NCBI GenBank assembly: GCA_004557505.1
Contig: SFGZ01000007.1
Coordinates: 56,897-120,896, forward strand
Source: Coriobacteriaceae bacterium
Lineage (GTDB): Bacteria > Actinomycetota > Coriobacteriia > Coriobacteriales > Atopobiaceae
Direction of reading: 5' to 3'
Length of the DNA: 64,000 bases
Below the pieces are notes generated by a model, which did not search any database, was not told the DNA's origin, and saw only the letters and a list, made by a program, of their open reading frames with translations. The translations under genes were made by a program, and so were the position numbers. Positions 54,875-64,000 of this stretch are shown here, piece after piece (the stretch's first letter is position 1; every line of letters starts with the position of its first letter).

Positions 54875-55714
54875 TTAGTAGCCGAGCTTGGCGTTCACTC
54901 GCGCCTGAACAGCGCTGTAAAGGTTACCCAGGCGTTGTTTGCGTTCGTCACCGTTGCCGTACTCGCCACGGATCACGGCGTCGGCCAGCGCATCAATATT
55001 GACAGCCGGTGCTGGTGTTGGTGTGTGGGGCGTGGCACCGAGTTTTTGGTTGACTCGCGCTTGCACGGCCGCATAGTTAGCTCCGAGGCGTTGTTTGCGT
55101 TCGTTGCCGTTGCCGTACTCGCCACGGATGACTGCATCGGCGAGAGCATCAATGTCTGCAGACGGCGTGGATGCAGACTTCGCGGTAGGGGCGGGTGTCT
55201 TGCCACTGGTCATTTGGTCGTACCAGTACTGGGCACGAGCCATGTAGCGCGTGTTTTGGGTGCCTGCGATTTCACCGGGACAACCGGTCGCAGCGAAATG
55301 TTTGTGTCCGAACACGTTCTTACCCCACTCGGGGCGACCCAGCTTGTAATACCGGCACAGGGCTGCGACTAGGTGTGCACCGTTTTCGAGCGTGGCATCA
55401 CTGATGATCCAAGGCTCACCGACGTGGTTGTTGGCGTGCTCGATACCAATGGAGGTGCAGTTAGCTTCCCAGTTGCCTGCGTGCCAGGCGGTGTCACGAT
55501 CCCACACGAGCTGGCCGACACGGCCGTTGGAGTCGACTTGGTAGTGGGCGGAAGCCTCACGGGTTTGCCACACATTCCAGCATTCTTGGATTGAGAGTCG
55601 TCCGGCGTTGTGGTGCAGCACAATCTTGTTAATGCTGTGTCCTGCACGGCCGGCCGTGTAGCGCTTGTTCATCAGCAGGTTTTGATCGGCCTGCAGGTTG
55701 TTCCAATCTTTCAT
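54875..55714 (-). CDS. Phage endolysin: PGRP-type N-acetylmuramoyl-L-alanine amidase with two CW_7 repeats
   Basis: A 279-residue lysin. The amidase domain covers residues ~20-165, with zinc ligands in IVLHHNAG (~32), FGHKHFAATGCPG (His and Cys, ~133-145) and the conserved IGIEHANN (~90). Two C-terminal cell-wall binding repeats (ALADAVIRGEYGNGNERKQR at ~187 and a second copy at ~240) are CW_7 motifs that bind peptidoglycan. It cuts the bond between muramic acid and the stem peptide at the end of phage growth. It follows the holin by 15 bases. The ribosome-binding site is GAAAGGAAC. Confidence 0.94.
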   Translation of the reverse strand: MKDWNNLQADQNLLMNKRYTAGRAGHSINKIVLHHNAGRLSIQECWNVWQTREASAHYQVDSNGRVGQLVWDRDTAWHAGNWEANCTSIGIEHANNHVGEPWIISDATLENGAHLVAALCRYYKLGRPEWGKNVFGHKHFAATGCPGEIAGTQNTRYMARAQYWYDQMTSGKTPAPTAKSASTPSADIDALADAVIRGEYGNGNERKQRLGANYAAVQARVNQKLGATPHTPTPAPAVNIDALADAVIRGEYGNGDERKQRLGNLYSAVQARVNAKLGY

Positions 55715-55729
55715 GATGATTGTTCCTTT

Positions 55730-56227
55730 CTATTGGTTGGATTGCTTGGGTTCAGGAAGCGGCAACTGAGGTTGAGTCGATGGCGCTGCCGTGACGTCAT
55801 CTGCTGTGGGCGTGGGAGCTGCGTCGGTGATGTTGTGCTTGGTGAGTGTCGCGAGGGTTTCGCGTAGTTGAGCGGGTACGGGTAGGCCGAGCCTGGTGGT
55901 GTTTTCGAGCAAGCTGATGCCTTCGTTGGAGAGGTAGAAGAAGATGGTCGCGGTACGAAGCACCGCACCGGCACCCAGCACATAGACGTCGAGCAGGTTT
56001 GCGAGGCCGACGAGGGTGAAGATGAGGATTTTTCGGGCGATGCCTGTGAACCCGACCGCCGAGCTCAATCGTTTTTCGCTGATGGCGGCGAGGACGCCGG
56101 TGAGATAGTCGGCGGCGACGAAGCCGATGAGGGCGTAGAGGAATCCATCGAATCCGCCGAGGAACCAGCCGAGGAATCCTCCCAGGGCGGTGAATGTGCC
56201 TTGAAATAACAACCAGAGCGTTTTCAT
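55730..56227 (-). CDS. Phage holin (phi29/toxin-secretion holin family)
   Basis: A 165-residue membrane protein with four hydrophobic segments in the first ~110 residues. Family blocks are ALIGFVAADYLTGVLAAISE (~33-52) and the segment IFFYLSNEGISLLENTTRLG (~96-115), followed by a polar Pro/Gln-rich tail. It forms membrane holes so that the amidase can reach the wall. AAAGGA precedes the ATG. A terminator lies just upstream, where tail genes would be expected. Confidence 0.92.
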   Translation of the reverse strand: MKTLWLLFQGTFTALGGFLGWFLGGFDGFLYALIGFVAADYLTGVLAAISEKRLSSAVGFTGIARKILIFTLVGLANLLDVYVLGAGAVLRTATIFFYLSNEGISLLENTTRLGLPVPAQLRETLATLTKHNITDAAPTPTADDVTAAPSTQPQLPLPEPKQSNQ

Positions 56228-56259
56228 AAAAAATGTCCTTTCAGGTGTTTTGGGTATGA

Positions 56260-57685
<1,426 letters not shown>

Positions 57686-57889
57686 CCCCCACTATCAGCA
57701 GTTTTCGTGGCGTGTTTTCCACCTTAGAGCCGCTGAACGGGCATCCGCCCCGCAGTTCAGGCGGTTTCGGTGTTTTCGTTGCGTAAAGGTCAGGACCGGG
57801 GTTCAGACAGTGCCGTTGAAACCATGTCGCTTAAATGTGGGTGCAGGTAGGTGAAACTGGAGGCTCCCGCTATTACTATCCGCATTTCA

Positions 57890-58921
57890 CTATTGTGTGA
57901 CGTTTGACGGGCGAGCGTTACGTTTTTGAGTTTCGGCAGGCAGGTCACGGCGAGACATATTCGCCATATAGACCCCACCCATGATCACGAGAGTGCCGAG
58001 TGCCTGCAGCGGGGTAAAGGTTTCATCCAGGAAGATAACGGCAGCAATAATGGAGACGACCGTGGAGAAACCAACGAAAGACGCGGTACGGTTCGCCCCG
58101 AGTTTCGCTATTGCAACCACGGAACAAAAATATGCGGCCACCGAGCAGCCTATCCCCTGATAGAGCGCAGCCGTTAAGAATCCGCTGTCCCGAAAAGGCA
58201 GGGTCAGCCAGTGCGTCAGATTCGTATTCAGCGTTCCCGACCCCAGCAGGCCACCGGTCGCCGTTTCAATGACGGCACACACGGCGAAGACGACCGCGCC
58301 TACAGCCACCATCAGGAAAGTCATTTCTGAAGCGTTGAACTCGGCGGCACGCACCACATAGACCACGTAGAGCGCATAGCTTACTGTGGCTAGCGCCAAC
58401 ATTGCGTAACCAAACGGGGAGAGCGAAGCCGAAACTCCTTTAGCGACAGTCGCAATCACCACCCCGCCGACAGTGACGAGTATTCCGGTTACCTGCAGCG
58501 CGAAAGGCTTTTTTCGCAGGATAATACTGGAAGCTACCAGGGTGGCGACCGGACAGGCAGCCAAGATTATGCCGGTCTCGGAGGCGGTCGTGTGCGAGAT
58601 CCCGAACGTTTCGCCACTGAAATACAGCACCGGAGAATAAAAGGCGACTAGCAGCATTGGACGCAGGCTCTTGCCACGCAGGTTGATTTTCACGATTCGC
58701 AAACCCCACAGCAGCCCCATAAACAGCACTGCAATAACAAAACGCCAGCTCATCAACTGAAACTCGGTGGCATGGGCGCTAGTTGCGGCTTTCGTGAAAA
58801 GGTAGCTCAACCCGAAAAGCGTCTCACAGGTCAATGCTGCGACCACCCCGATAAAAACCGGGGAGAGTCGTGAGCTGGCTTGTCTAAACGAGCGTCGCTG
58901 CCGGTACTGTACCTGGTTCAC
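57890..58921 (-). CDS. DMT-superfamily (EamA) membrane transporter
   Basis: A 343-residue permease with ten hydrophobic segments arranged as two EamA halves (~25-165 and ~180-325). Typical endings are GILVTVGGVVIATVAKG in the first half and PLQALGTLVIMGGVYMANM in the second. Family members export metabolites such as amino acids or nucleosides. The N-terminus is basic and unusually long (~22 residues before the first helix). It stands alone between guaB1 and the adhesin gene; the 204-base gap to guaB1 shows no gene. Confidence 0.9.
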   Translation of the reverse strand: MNQVQYRQRRSFRQASSRLSPVFIGVVAALTCETLFGLSYLFTKAATSAHATEFQLMSWRFVIAVLFMGLLWGLRIVKINLRGKSLRPMLLVAFYSPVLYFSGETFGISHTTASETGIILAACPVATLVASSIILRKKPFALQVTGILVTVGGVVIATVAKGVSASLSPFGYAMLALATVSYALYVVYVVRAAEFNASEMTFLMVAVGAVVFAVCAVIETATGGLLGSGTLNTNLTHWLTLPFRDSGFLTAALYQGIGCSVAAYFCSVVAIAKLGANRTASFVGFSTVVSIIAAVIFLDETFTPLQALGTLVIMGGVYMANMSRRDLPAETQKRNARPSNVTQ

Positions 58922-58985
58922 CTGGGCAGTCTATACTAGCATCCCACCAACACGCATATCGGGGAGGGAAACACGTACACAACAA

Positions 58986-59030
58986 TAATTCCCGCCGCTA
59001 TCACTCGGGTTAGTGAGGGGCGGCGGGAAT
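58986..59030. terminator. Terminator downstream of the CshA-type adhesin gene
   Basis: AATTCCCGCCGC (58986-58997) pairs perfectly with GCGGCGGGAATT (59019-59030), with further partial pairing inside the loop. It lies 22 bases beyond the adhesin stop and upstream of the DMT gene, so it insulates the two. Confidence 0.8.
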
Positions 59031-59051
59031 TACAGGTGTTCTGGACAGATG

Positions 59052-62000
59052 TTACTTGCCTTGATATCTGCGCCGGAGCATCAGGGCACCACCCGCTCCA
59101 ACAAAGAATATCGAAAGGGCAATCATCCAGGTATCGTCAAAACCGGTGTCTGGCAGTGGTCCACCTGCCGTTCCCCCATTGGGGTTGTTCCCGTCGGTAT
59201 TTTCACCGGGGGCAGAACCGTCAGGATTGTTCGAGCCGCCAGGTTTACCGGATGTCGAGCAGTTGCATGGTGGTTTGACCCCTACCCGCACAACTTTCTT
59301 CACCGGTTTAGTGGTGACTTCCCATTTCCCATCCGTATAGGTTTCTTCACCCATCTCGCCACCGGTTTCGCGTTTTTCACCGGCGTTGAGAGTATCGTCA
59401 AGCACCACTTCGGTTTCGTATTGGATACTGCGAGTGAAAGAAACAATCGGGCTGAACGGGGCACGTGTGGTGCGCATCTCGTTGTTCGGATAGTTAGCGA
59501 TCACGGGAACCTCAAACGCGACCATCAGGTTTGCTTCCTGAGGTGCTTCAGCGGTGACGGTGCCGGTTTCTTCATCTAACGACACTTTCCAACCTGCCGG
59601 GACAGTGAAAGACGGGTCGATAGAGTATTTCGCTTTCCCTTCGGGGGCATCATCCGGGGGCGTGATCGTAGAATCAACCGTTTCGCCCTGTTTCACGACC
59701 TTTTGCAGATAGCTTGGGGATCCCATGGGGTCTTTCAGGGGGCTGAACGGAGCACTGGTGTTGCGTTTCACGTTACCCGGATACGTGGCGGTCACCGGGA
59801 CCTCAAACGCTATCATCTGGTCGGCGTTCTTGGGTGCCTGAGCGGTGAGGGCCCCGGTGTTTTCGTCGATGTTCACCGTCCAGCCTTCCGGCGCGGTAAA
59901 GCTGTCGTCGATACTGTACTTGGGTGCTCCCTCGGGTGCGTCCGCCGGTTCGATCACTTCGGAGGATACTGAACCGCCGGTGGCAACAACCCGCTGGTTG
60001 TAGATGGGGTTACCGAAGCTCTCCACCACCGGAGTATATTTCGCCGATGCCTTGGTGCGTTTACCGTCAGCGAGCACCCAGATGGTAGCTGGGTCGGCAG
60101 TGCCGGTGAAGTCAGGTTCCGGAGTAAACGTTACTTTCCCGGTATCCGGGTCGATCTTGTAGGTGCCCTGACCGTCCACCGTGAGCTCACCGGCATCGTT
60201 GGCGCCATCAAGCTCGAAACTGAGGTTCCAGGTGGCTGGCACCTCGAAGATCCTCGGGAACATTTCTTCGGTCGTCAAACCCTGATCGCTCTCACCTTTA
60301 TCATCGGAATACTGCACTTCACCCTGTTTAGCGGTGGTCACTGCGTCTACCGGTTCGGCTTGTGGATACACGAACACCACTTGGCCAGGCACCGCCGAAG
60401 CCACACCGTTCGTGTTCGACGCAGTGTACTTCAACTCGGTCGGTTGACCAAAGAACCCTGGTTCAGGAGTGAAAGTGAACTTCACTTCGCGGGTGTCTTC
60501 CGCACCGGACGCGGGGGCATCCCCGACCAGCTCCAGCTGCCAGGTGCCTTCACCGGGCACCACATATTCGTTTCCACCCACGGGGGCACCATCAGCATTA
60601 AGCATCTTGATGGTGTCCTTCTCTACCGTGAAGTTCGCTGTCTTCCATTCGCCCAGATCGAACTGGCTGGAGGTTGGGGCGCCAAGCACGGTTTGTTCTT
60701 GCCTGTCCGAGGGCAGCTCCACCCGTGCCGGGTAGTAGAACGGCGTGTATGAGGCGCGCAGATTCTCGCTCAAACCCTCAGTCACGATAGTCGCGGTCGG
60801 CGCGGCACCAAGGAACTGCGGGTTCGGCTCGAACGTGACGATACCCGTCACTTCATCGATCATGTAGGAGCCAGCCTCAATATCCTCACCGGTGGTGTGG
60901 TCTTTGGTGCGCACCGTGAGGGCCTGCACCTGGTTCCCCTCACCGTCAAGGATATGGAACTTCACCGGGCTGTCTTCCTCGCCATACCAGTCAGCTGGCA
61001 CGGTCGGGAACATGTCCGCCGGGGTGAGACCAGCATCCTGGTTTTCGTTATCGTTGGAAAGCTGGGTGATGCCCTGTTCCGCGACGGTGGTCGCTGGTTT
61101 AGTGAACGGCTGCGGATAGATGATCGTCACCTGCCCACCAGTAGCTTTCAGACCGTTCTCAGCGTTGACCGCATCATAGCTCACCGGTTTCGGTGTGCCG
61201 TTGAATCCGACCTCCGGGGTGAACGTGAATTCGCCGGTGTCCGGGTTGATCGTCCAGGTGCCTTCACCATCCACTTTCTTGGTGCGGCTACCATCCGGGA
61301 AAGCGGCGGTCTTCGGATCGATATTGTAGCCGCCATCCTTGTAGGAGGGGGTCACAGACCACGGTTCACCAGTCTTTTTGGCCTGTTCGAATGCGTTGGG
61401 CAACACGGTTTCGGTCTTGGAGATGAACGGAGTGTAGGTGGTGCGCACCGGCACAGATTTCCCGGAAGCATACTTCAACCCGTCGACGGCGATCGTCACC
61501 GGGTCTGCCTTGCCCACAAACGTCGCTATCGGCGTGAACGTCACCTTGCCGGTATCCGGGTCTATCGTATAGGTGCCTTTACCGTCCACGGTCACCGTGT
61601 CCACGAGGTCGCCGTTAGCGTTGACGAGTTTCGTGGTGAGCGGACCGCCATTATCTGTGAACCAATCCTCGGGGAGGTTCGGGAACATTTCGTCACGGGT
61701 CAAACCATTATCGGAAGCATCAGTGTCATCCGAGTGCTGCACCGTGTTTTGTGGCCCGACCGTGGTGGAAGGTAGCGTCACCACGCCGCCGTACACCACG
61801 CCCACGTTAGCGGGGGCCGCGAAAACGCCTTTGGTGTTCTTCGCGGTGTATGGCTGCTGCGCCGGGTCACCGGCGAAGCCGGGAACCGGTGTAAACGTGA
61901 AGTTACCGTCATCATCGATCGTCCATTCGCCCTGCCCGGCGATCGTCCTCGATTTGATTGGCGCATCCGGGTAGGAGCCGTCCTCATTCAGGAACGTGAT

Positions 62001-64000
62001 GCTCGCCTTATCGATGGGGTCGAGGCCGTCAGGCTGGGTGTAGTCCGGGGTGACGGTAATCTCGGAGCCGATCGGGCCAGAACCGAACTGGGGTCGCACC
62101 ACCACCGGGGATTTCACCACCGTGGGAGTGTAGATGGCTGACGGTGAGCCGATTTGCCCGTTAGCGTTCCGGTACCCTGAGGCTATCTCGATATAGGCGG
62201 GTTGGGCGGTGCCGGAGTACGAGGCGAGCGGCGTGAACGTTACTTTGCCAGTGTTAGCGTCGATCGTGTAGGTGCCTTGCCCGTCTACAACTACTTTGCC
62301 TTCAGCGTCTGCGCCACGCAGCTTGTAGGTGAAGTCATCAAACCAGTCGTCTGGGATGTTACGGAACATGGCTTTCGCATCTTTGAAACCGGCATCATCG
62401 GGGTCGGTGGTGTCGAAGGATGTTTGTGCTTCTCCTTGCGGACCGGTCGTGTTGGCATACAAACCGGAGGAGTCCGAGTAGGTGTAGGTGATAGTACCCA
62501 CGCCGAACTTGTCTGCGGTGGCAGTGACATCCTGCGAGGCCTTGCCGTTGACGTTCTTGGCCATGTAGTAGACCGGAGTTGGGTGACCTGCAAAGCCGTT
62601 TTCCGGGGTAAAAGTCACCGCACCCGAGGTGGTGTTGATGGTCCACGTGCCCTCCCCGACAACCACCTTGGTGATAACCGGGGTGTCCGGGTAGGTGCCG
62701 TTATTGTCCGCGCCTTTGCCATCGACGAAGCTCAGAGTCTTGGGATCCAACGCCGGCATTCCGGAGGCTTGGGAAAAATCAGGGGTGGCCGTAATCGGCG
62801 AGCCCATCTTGCTGAAGGCCTCCACATTGGACACCTCCACGGTGTCCTCAAGCACCAAGGGACAGTACATGCGCACAGCCCAACTACGGCGGGCATCGGT
62901 TTTGGGAAGTTGATACAGCGGGGTGGTCTCTCCCAGGATTTGGTTACCATCCGGGTCATACTTTTGCCCCTTGACCGTCATGGTGACCACCTCGACGCCC
63001 TCGAGGCGGCCGGGATCGGAGGGCAGATCCCGGCCGGGAGTGGCCTGGGTTCCAAAGTTGTTAAAGCCCGGATCCGGGGTGAAGGTCACCACGCCCAAGG
63101 CATCCACCGAGTAGGTGCCGCCATCCTTTTTCAGGGTGTTACTCGCCTCCGTTCCCTCTGGGGCATTCGGATCGAGCAGGCCAAACGGGTTATAGGCCAG
63201 GTCCCAATTGGGGCTGGTGGTATCCTTGCGCAAATTGTTAAAGATGTCTTTACTTTGGAACGGGGCCTTCTGGGTGGCGCTGCCGAAGGCGCTGCTCATC
63301 ATGACGATATGGTTGGGGGAGTTGGTAGACTTGGTGGTCAGGTACTTCACCGATGTTGAACCGTCATCGTTAGAAATATAGACCGGCAGCGGCGGGACCA
63401 CGCCCGCATAGCTTATTGCCGGGACAAAGCTGGTCACAAACGACTTGTCGCCCGAGGTGACGGTCTCCAAATTCTTAAACTCGAGGGGGCGGGGAAGCGT
63501 CCATTGACCGATTTCCGGAATGGTGACCTTGGACTCGTCTTTGGCCGTGGCCAGCGGGGTCATCTTTGTATAGTCGCAGTCAATGTACAGTAGGTCATTT
63601 CCCTTCCACCGGAAGGTAAAACCCGGAATGGCCCCTGGGATCTCACCGGAGTCAAACTCCTGGCCGTCGGTGAAGTTGGGGAAATCCACATCCGTGTTGT
63701 AAACCTTTGCCAGCTGGGCCCGAACGTCATACAACCAAGGGTTGAAGCTGCCGTCCTGCACTACGATCTTGTTATCCCACGTCACCGTTGCGCTGACGTT
63801 GCTCGACTGCACGGAATTACTAGTTCGCCAAGGCGCCTCCCCCGTGCCCTCGGTAATCGGCACCGTGTCCCCGACGAGCGAGCCATCACTGAGGGCCTCT
63901 GACCAGGAGGATGCTTCGGTCGGGTTGATGGTCGCCGCGTTGGCGATGGCCGGGCTGAGAATCCCCAGCGGGGCGAGGATACCGATAGCGGTGAACGTCA
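59052..64000 (-). CDS. Very large CshA-type fibrillar adhesin, LPDTG wall-anchored (5' end outside window)
   Basis: At least 1,648 residues. The frame stays open to the window edge and reads through the end of a signal peptide (TAIGILAPLGILSPAIANA), so only a few codons are missing. The internal GTG at 63863 is not the true start. Domains: a CshA non-repetitive region (e.g. PGFTFRWKGNDLLYIDCDY, then SPNHIVMMSSAFGSAT); about nine CshA fibril repeats (each with GTYTIDPDTGKVTFTP-like strands); two Rib-type repeats with YPGN/YPNN; a G5 domain (VLDDTLNAGEKRETGGE); a Gly/Asn/Pro-rich wall segment; LPDTG, a membrane helix and RRRYQGK. CshA proteins form surface fibrils that bind fibronectin and other bacteria. 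Confidence 0.93.
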   Translation of the reverse strand, partial: TFTAIGILAPLGILSPAIANAATINPTEASSWSEALSDGSLVGDTVPITEGTGEAPWRTSNSVQSSNVSATVTWDNKIVVQDGSFNPWLYDVRAQLAKVYNTDVDFPNFTDGQEFDSGEIPGAIPGFTFRWKGNDLLYIDCDYTKMTPLATAKDESKVTIPEIGQWTLPRPLEFKNLETVTSGDKSFVTSFVPAISYAGVVPPLPVYISNDDGSTSVKYLTTKSTNSPNHIVMMSSAFGSATQKAPFQSKDIFNNLRKDTTSPNWDLAYNPFGLLDPNAPEGTEASNTLKKDGGTYSVDALGVVTFTPDPGFNNFGTQATPGRDLPSDPGRLEGVEVVTMTVKGQKYDPDGNQILGETTPLYQLPKTDARRSWAVRMYCPLVLEDTVEVSNVEAFSKMGSPITATPDFSQASGMPALDPKTLSFVDGKGADNNGTYPDTPVITKVVVGEGTWTINTTSGAVTFTPENGFAGHPTPVYYMAKNVNGKASQDVTATADKFGVGTITYTYSDSSGLYANTTGPQGEAQTSFDTTDPDDAGFKDAKAMFRNIPDDWFDDFTYKLRGADAEGKVVVDGQGTYTIDANTGKVTFTPLASYSGTAQPAYIEIASGYRNANGQIGSPSAIYTPTVVKSPVVVRPQFGSGPIGSEITVTPDYTQPDGLDPIDKASITFLNEDGSYPDAPIKSRTIAGQGEWTIDDDGNFTFTPVPGFAGDPAQQPYTAKNTKGVFAAPANVGVVYGGVVTLPSTTVGPQNTVQHSDDTDASDNGLTRDEMFPNLPEDWFTDNGGPLTTKLVNANGDLVDTVTVDGKGTYTIDPDTGKVTFTPIATFVGKADPVTIAVDGLKYASGKSVPVRTTYTPFISKTETVLPNAFEQAKKTGEPWSVTPSYKDGGYNIDPKTAAFPDGSRTKKVDGEGTWTINPDTGEFTFTPEVGFNGTPKPVSYDAVNAENGLKATGGQVTIIYPQPFTKPATTVAEQGITQLSNDNENQDAGLTPADMFPTVPADWYGEEDSPVKFHILDGEGNQVQALTVRTKDHTTGEDIEAGSYMIDEVTGIVTFEPNPQFLGAAPTATIVTEGLSENLRASYTPFYYPARVELPSDRQEQTVLGAPTSSQFDLGEWKTANFTVEKDTIKMLNADGAPVGGNEYVVPGEGTWQLELVGDAPASGAEDTREVKFTFTPEPGFFGQPTELKYTASNTNGVASAVPGQVVFVYPQAEPVDAVTTAKQGEVQYSDDKGESDQGLTTEEMFPRIFEVPATWNLSFELDGANDAGELTVDGQGTYKIDPDTGKVTFTPEPDFTGTADPATIWVLADGKRTKASAKYTPVVESFGNPIYNQRVVATGGSVSSEVIEPADAPEGAPKYSIDDSFTAPEGWTVNIDENTGALTAQAPKNADQMIAFEVPVTATYPGNVKRNTSAPFSPLKDPMGSPSYLQKVVKQGETVDSTITPPDDAPEGKAKYSIDPSFTVPAGWKVSLDEETGTVTAEAPQEANLMVAFEVPVIANYPNNEMRTTRAPFSPIVSFTRSIQYETEVVLDDTLNAGEKRETGGEMGEETYTDGKWEVTTKPVKKVVRVGVKPPCNCSTSGKPGGSNNPDGSAPGENTDGNNPNGGTAGGPLPDTGFDDTWMIALSIFFVGAGGALMLRRRYQGK

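Noticed and set aside
62202..63359. 385-codon + strand frame opposite the CshA adhesin
   Set aside because: Antisense to CshA repeats, with repetitive Gly/Val/Arg composition and no start signal.

Overview
The first ~50 kb look like a high-GC Gram-positive chromosome, most probably a coriobacterium of the Olsenella/Atopobiaceae type. The evidence is GC-rich codon use, many PTS sugar systems, Shine-Dalgarno starts of the AGGAGG type and an LPxTG wall-anchored surface protein. This placement is an inference from gene content. I see no rRNA gene, tRNA gene or CRISPR array.

Layout. 1-8 kb: an amino-acid ABC permease, a cluster of 24-bp repeats, an SPFH protein, then a minus-strand operon with an ascorbate-family PTS (IIA, IIC, IIB) and a split transketolase, diverging from a DeoR regulator. 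8-14.7 kb: gene remnants, a large LPxTG/MucBP surface protein broken by several single-base frameshifts, and a patatin phospholipase. 14.7-22 kb: an AT-rich island with a 5'-truncated HTH gene, small membrane-protein genes, a RecD/UvrD-like helicase with an unrecognised N-terminal half, and a decayed type I hsdR that ends at an IS3 remnant.

22.5-37.2 kb: a carbohydrate-acid locus bounded by IS481 and IS256 remnants. It has a GntR regulator, an FGGY kinase, UlaE- and UlaF-type epimerases, a second TIM-barrel epimerase, a VCBS/FG-GAP protein, a ketopantoate-reductase-like enzyme, a YhcH protein, an HExxH protein, a lone hydantoinase/oxoprolinase HyuA and a membrane transporter. Pseudogenes of ulaG and of a transaldolase-like aldolase show that the ascorbate/L-xylulose branch is being lost. 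38.3-47 kb: a BglG-type regulator, a MalY-like C-S lyase, an M42 aminopeptidase, a lactose/cellobiose-type PTS (A, B, C), an M24 aminopeptidase and an RDD membrane protein. Together these suggest import and dismantling of a sugar-amino acid or sugar-peptide conjugate.

47.3-50.5 kb: a second type I restriction locus (RHH protein, frameshifted hsdR) whose hsdM is cut off after its first ~190 codons. 50.6-56.3 kb: a prophage-like end module with a TIGR02391 protein, two serine recombinases, two small coupled proteins, an amidase endolysin and a holin. 56.3-64 kb: guaB1 lacking its 5' end and carrying a frameshift, a DMT transporter and a very large CshA-type fibrillar adhesin that runs off the window. 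guaB1 is typical of Actinomycetales rather than Coriobacteriia. Because both flanking genes (hsdM and guaB1) are cut at the edges of the phage module, a rearrangement or an assembly join at 50.5-56.3 kb must be considered.
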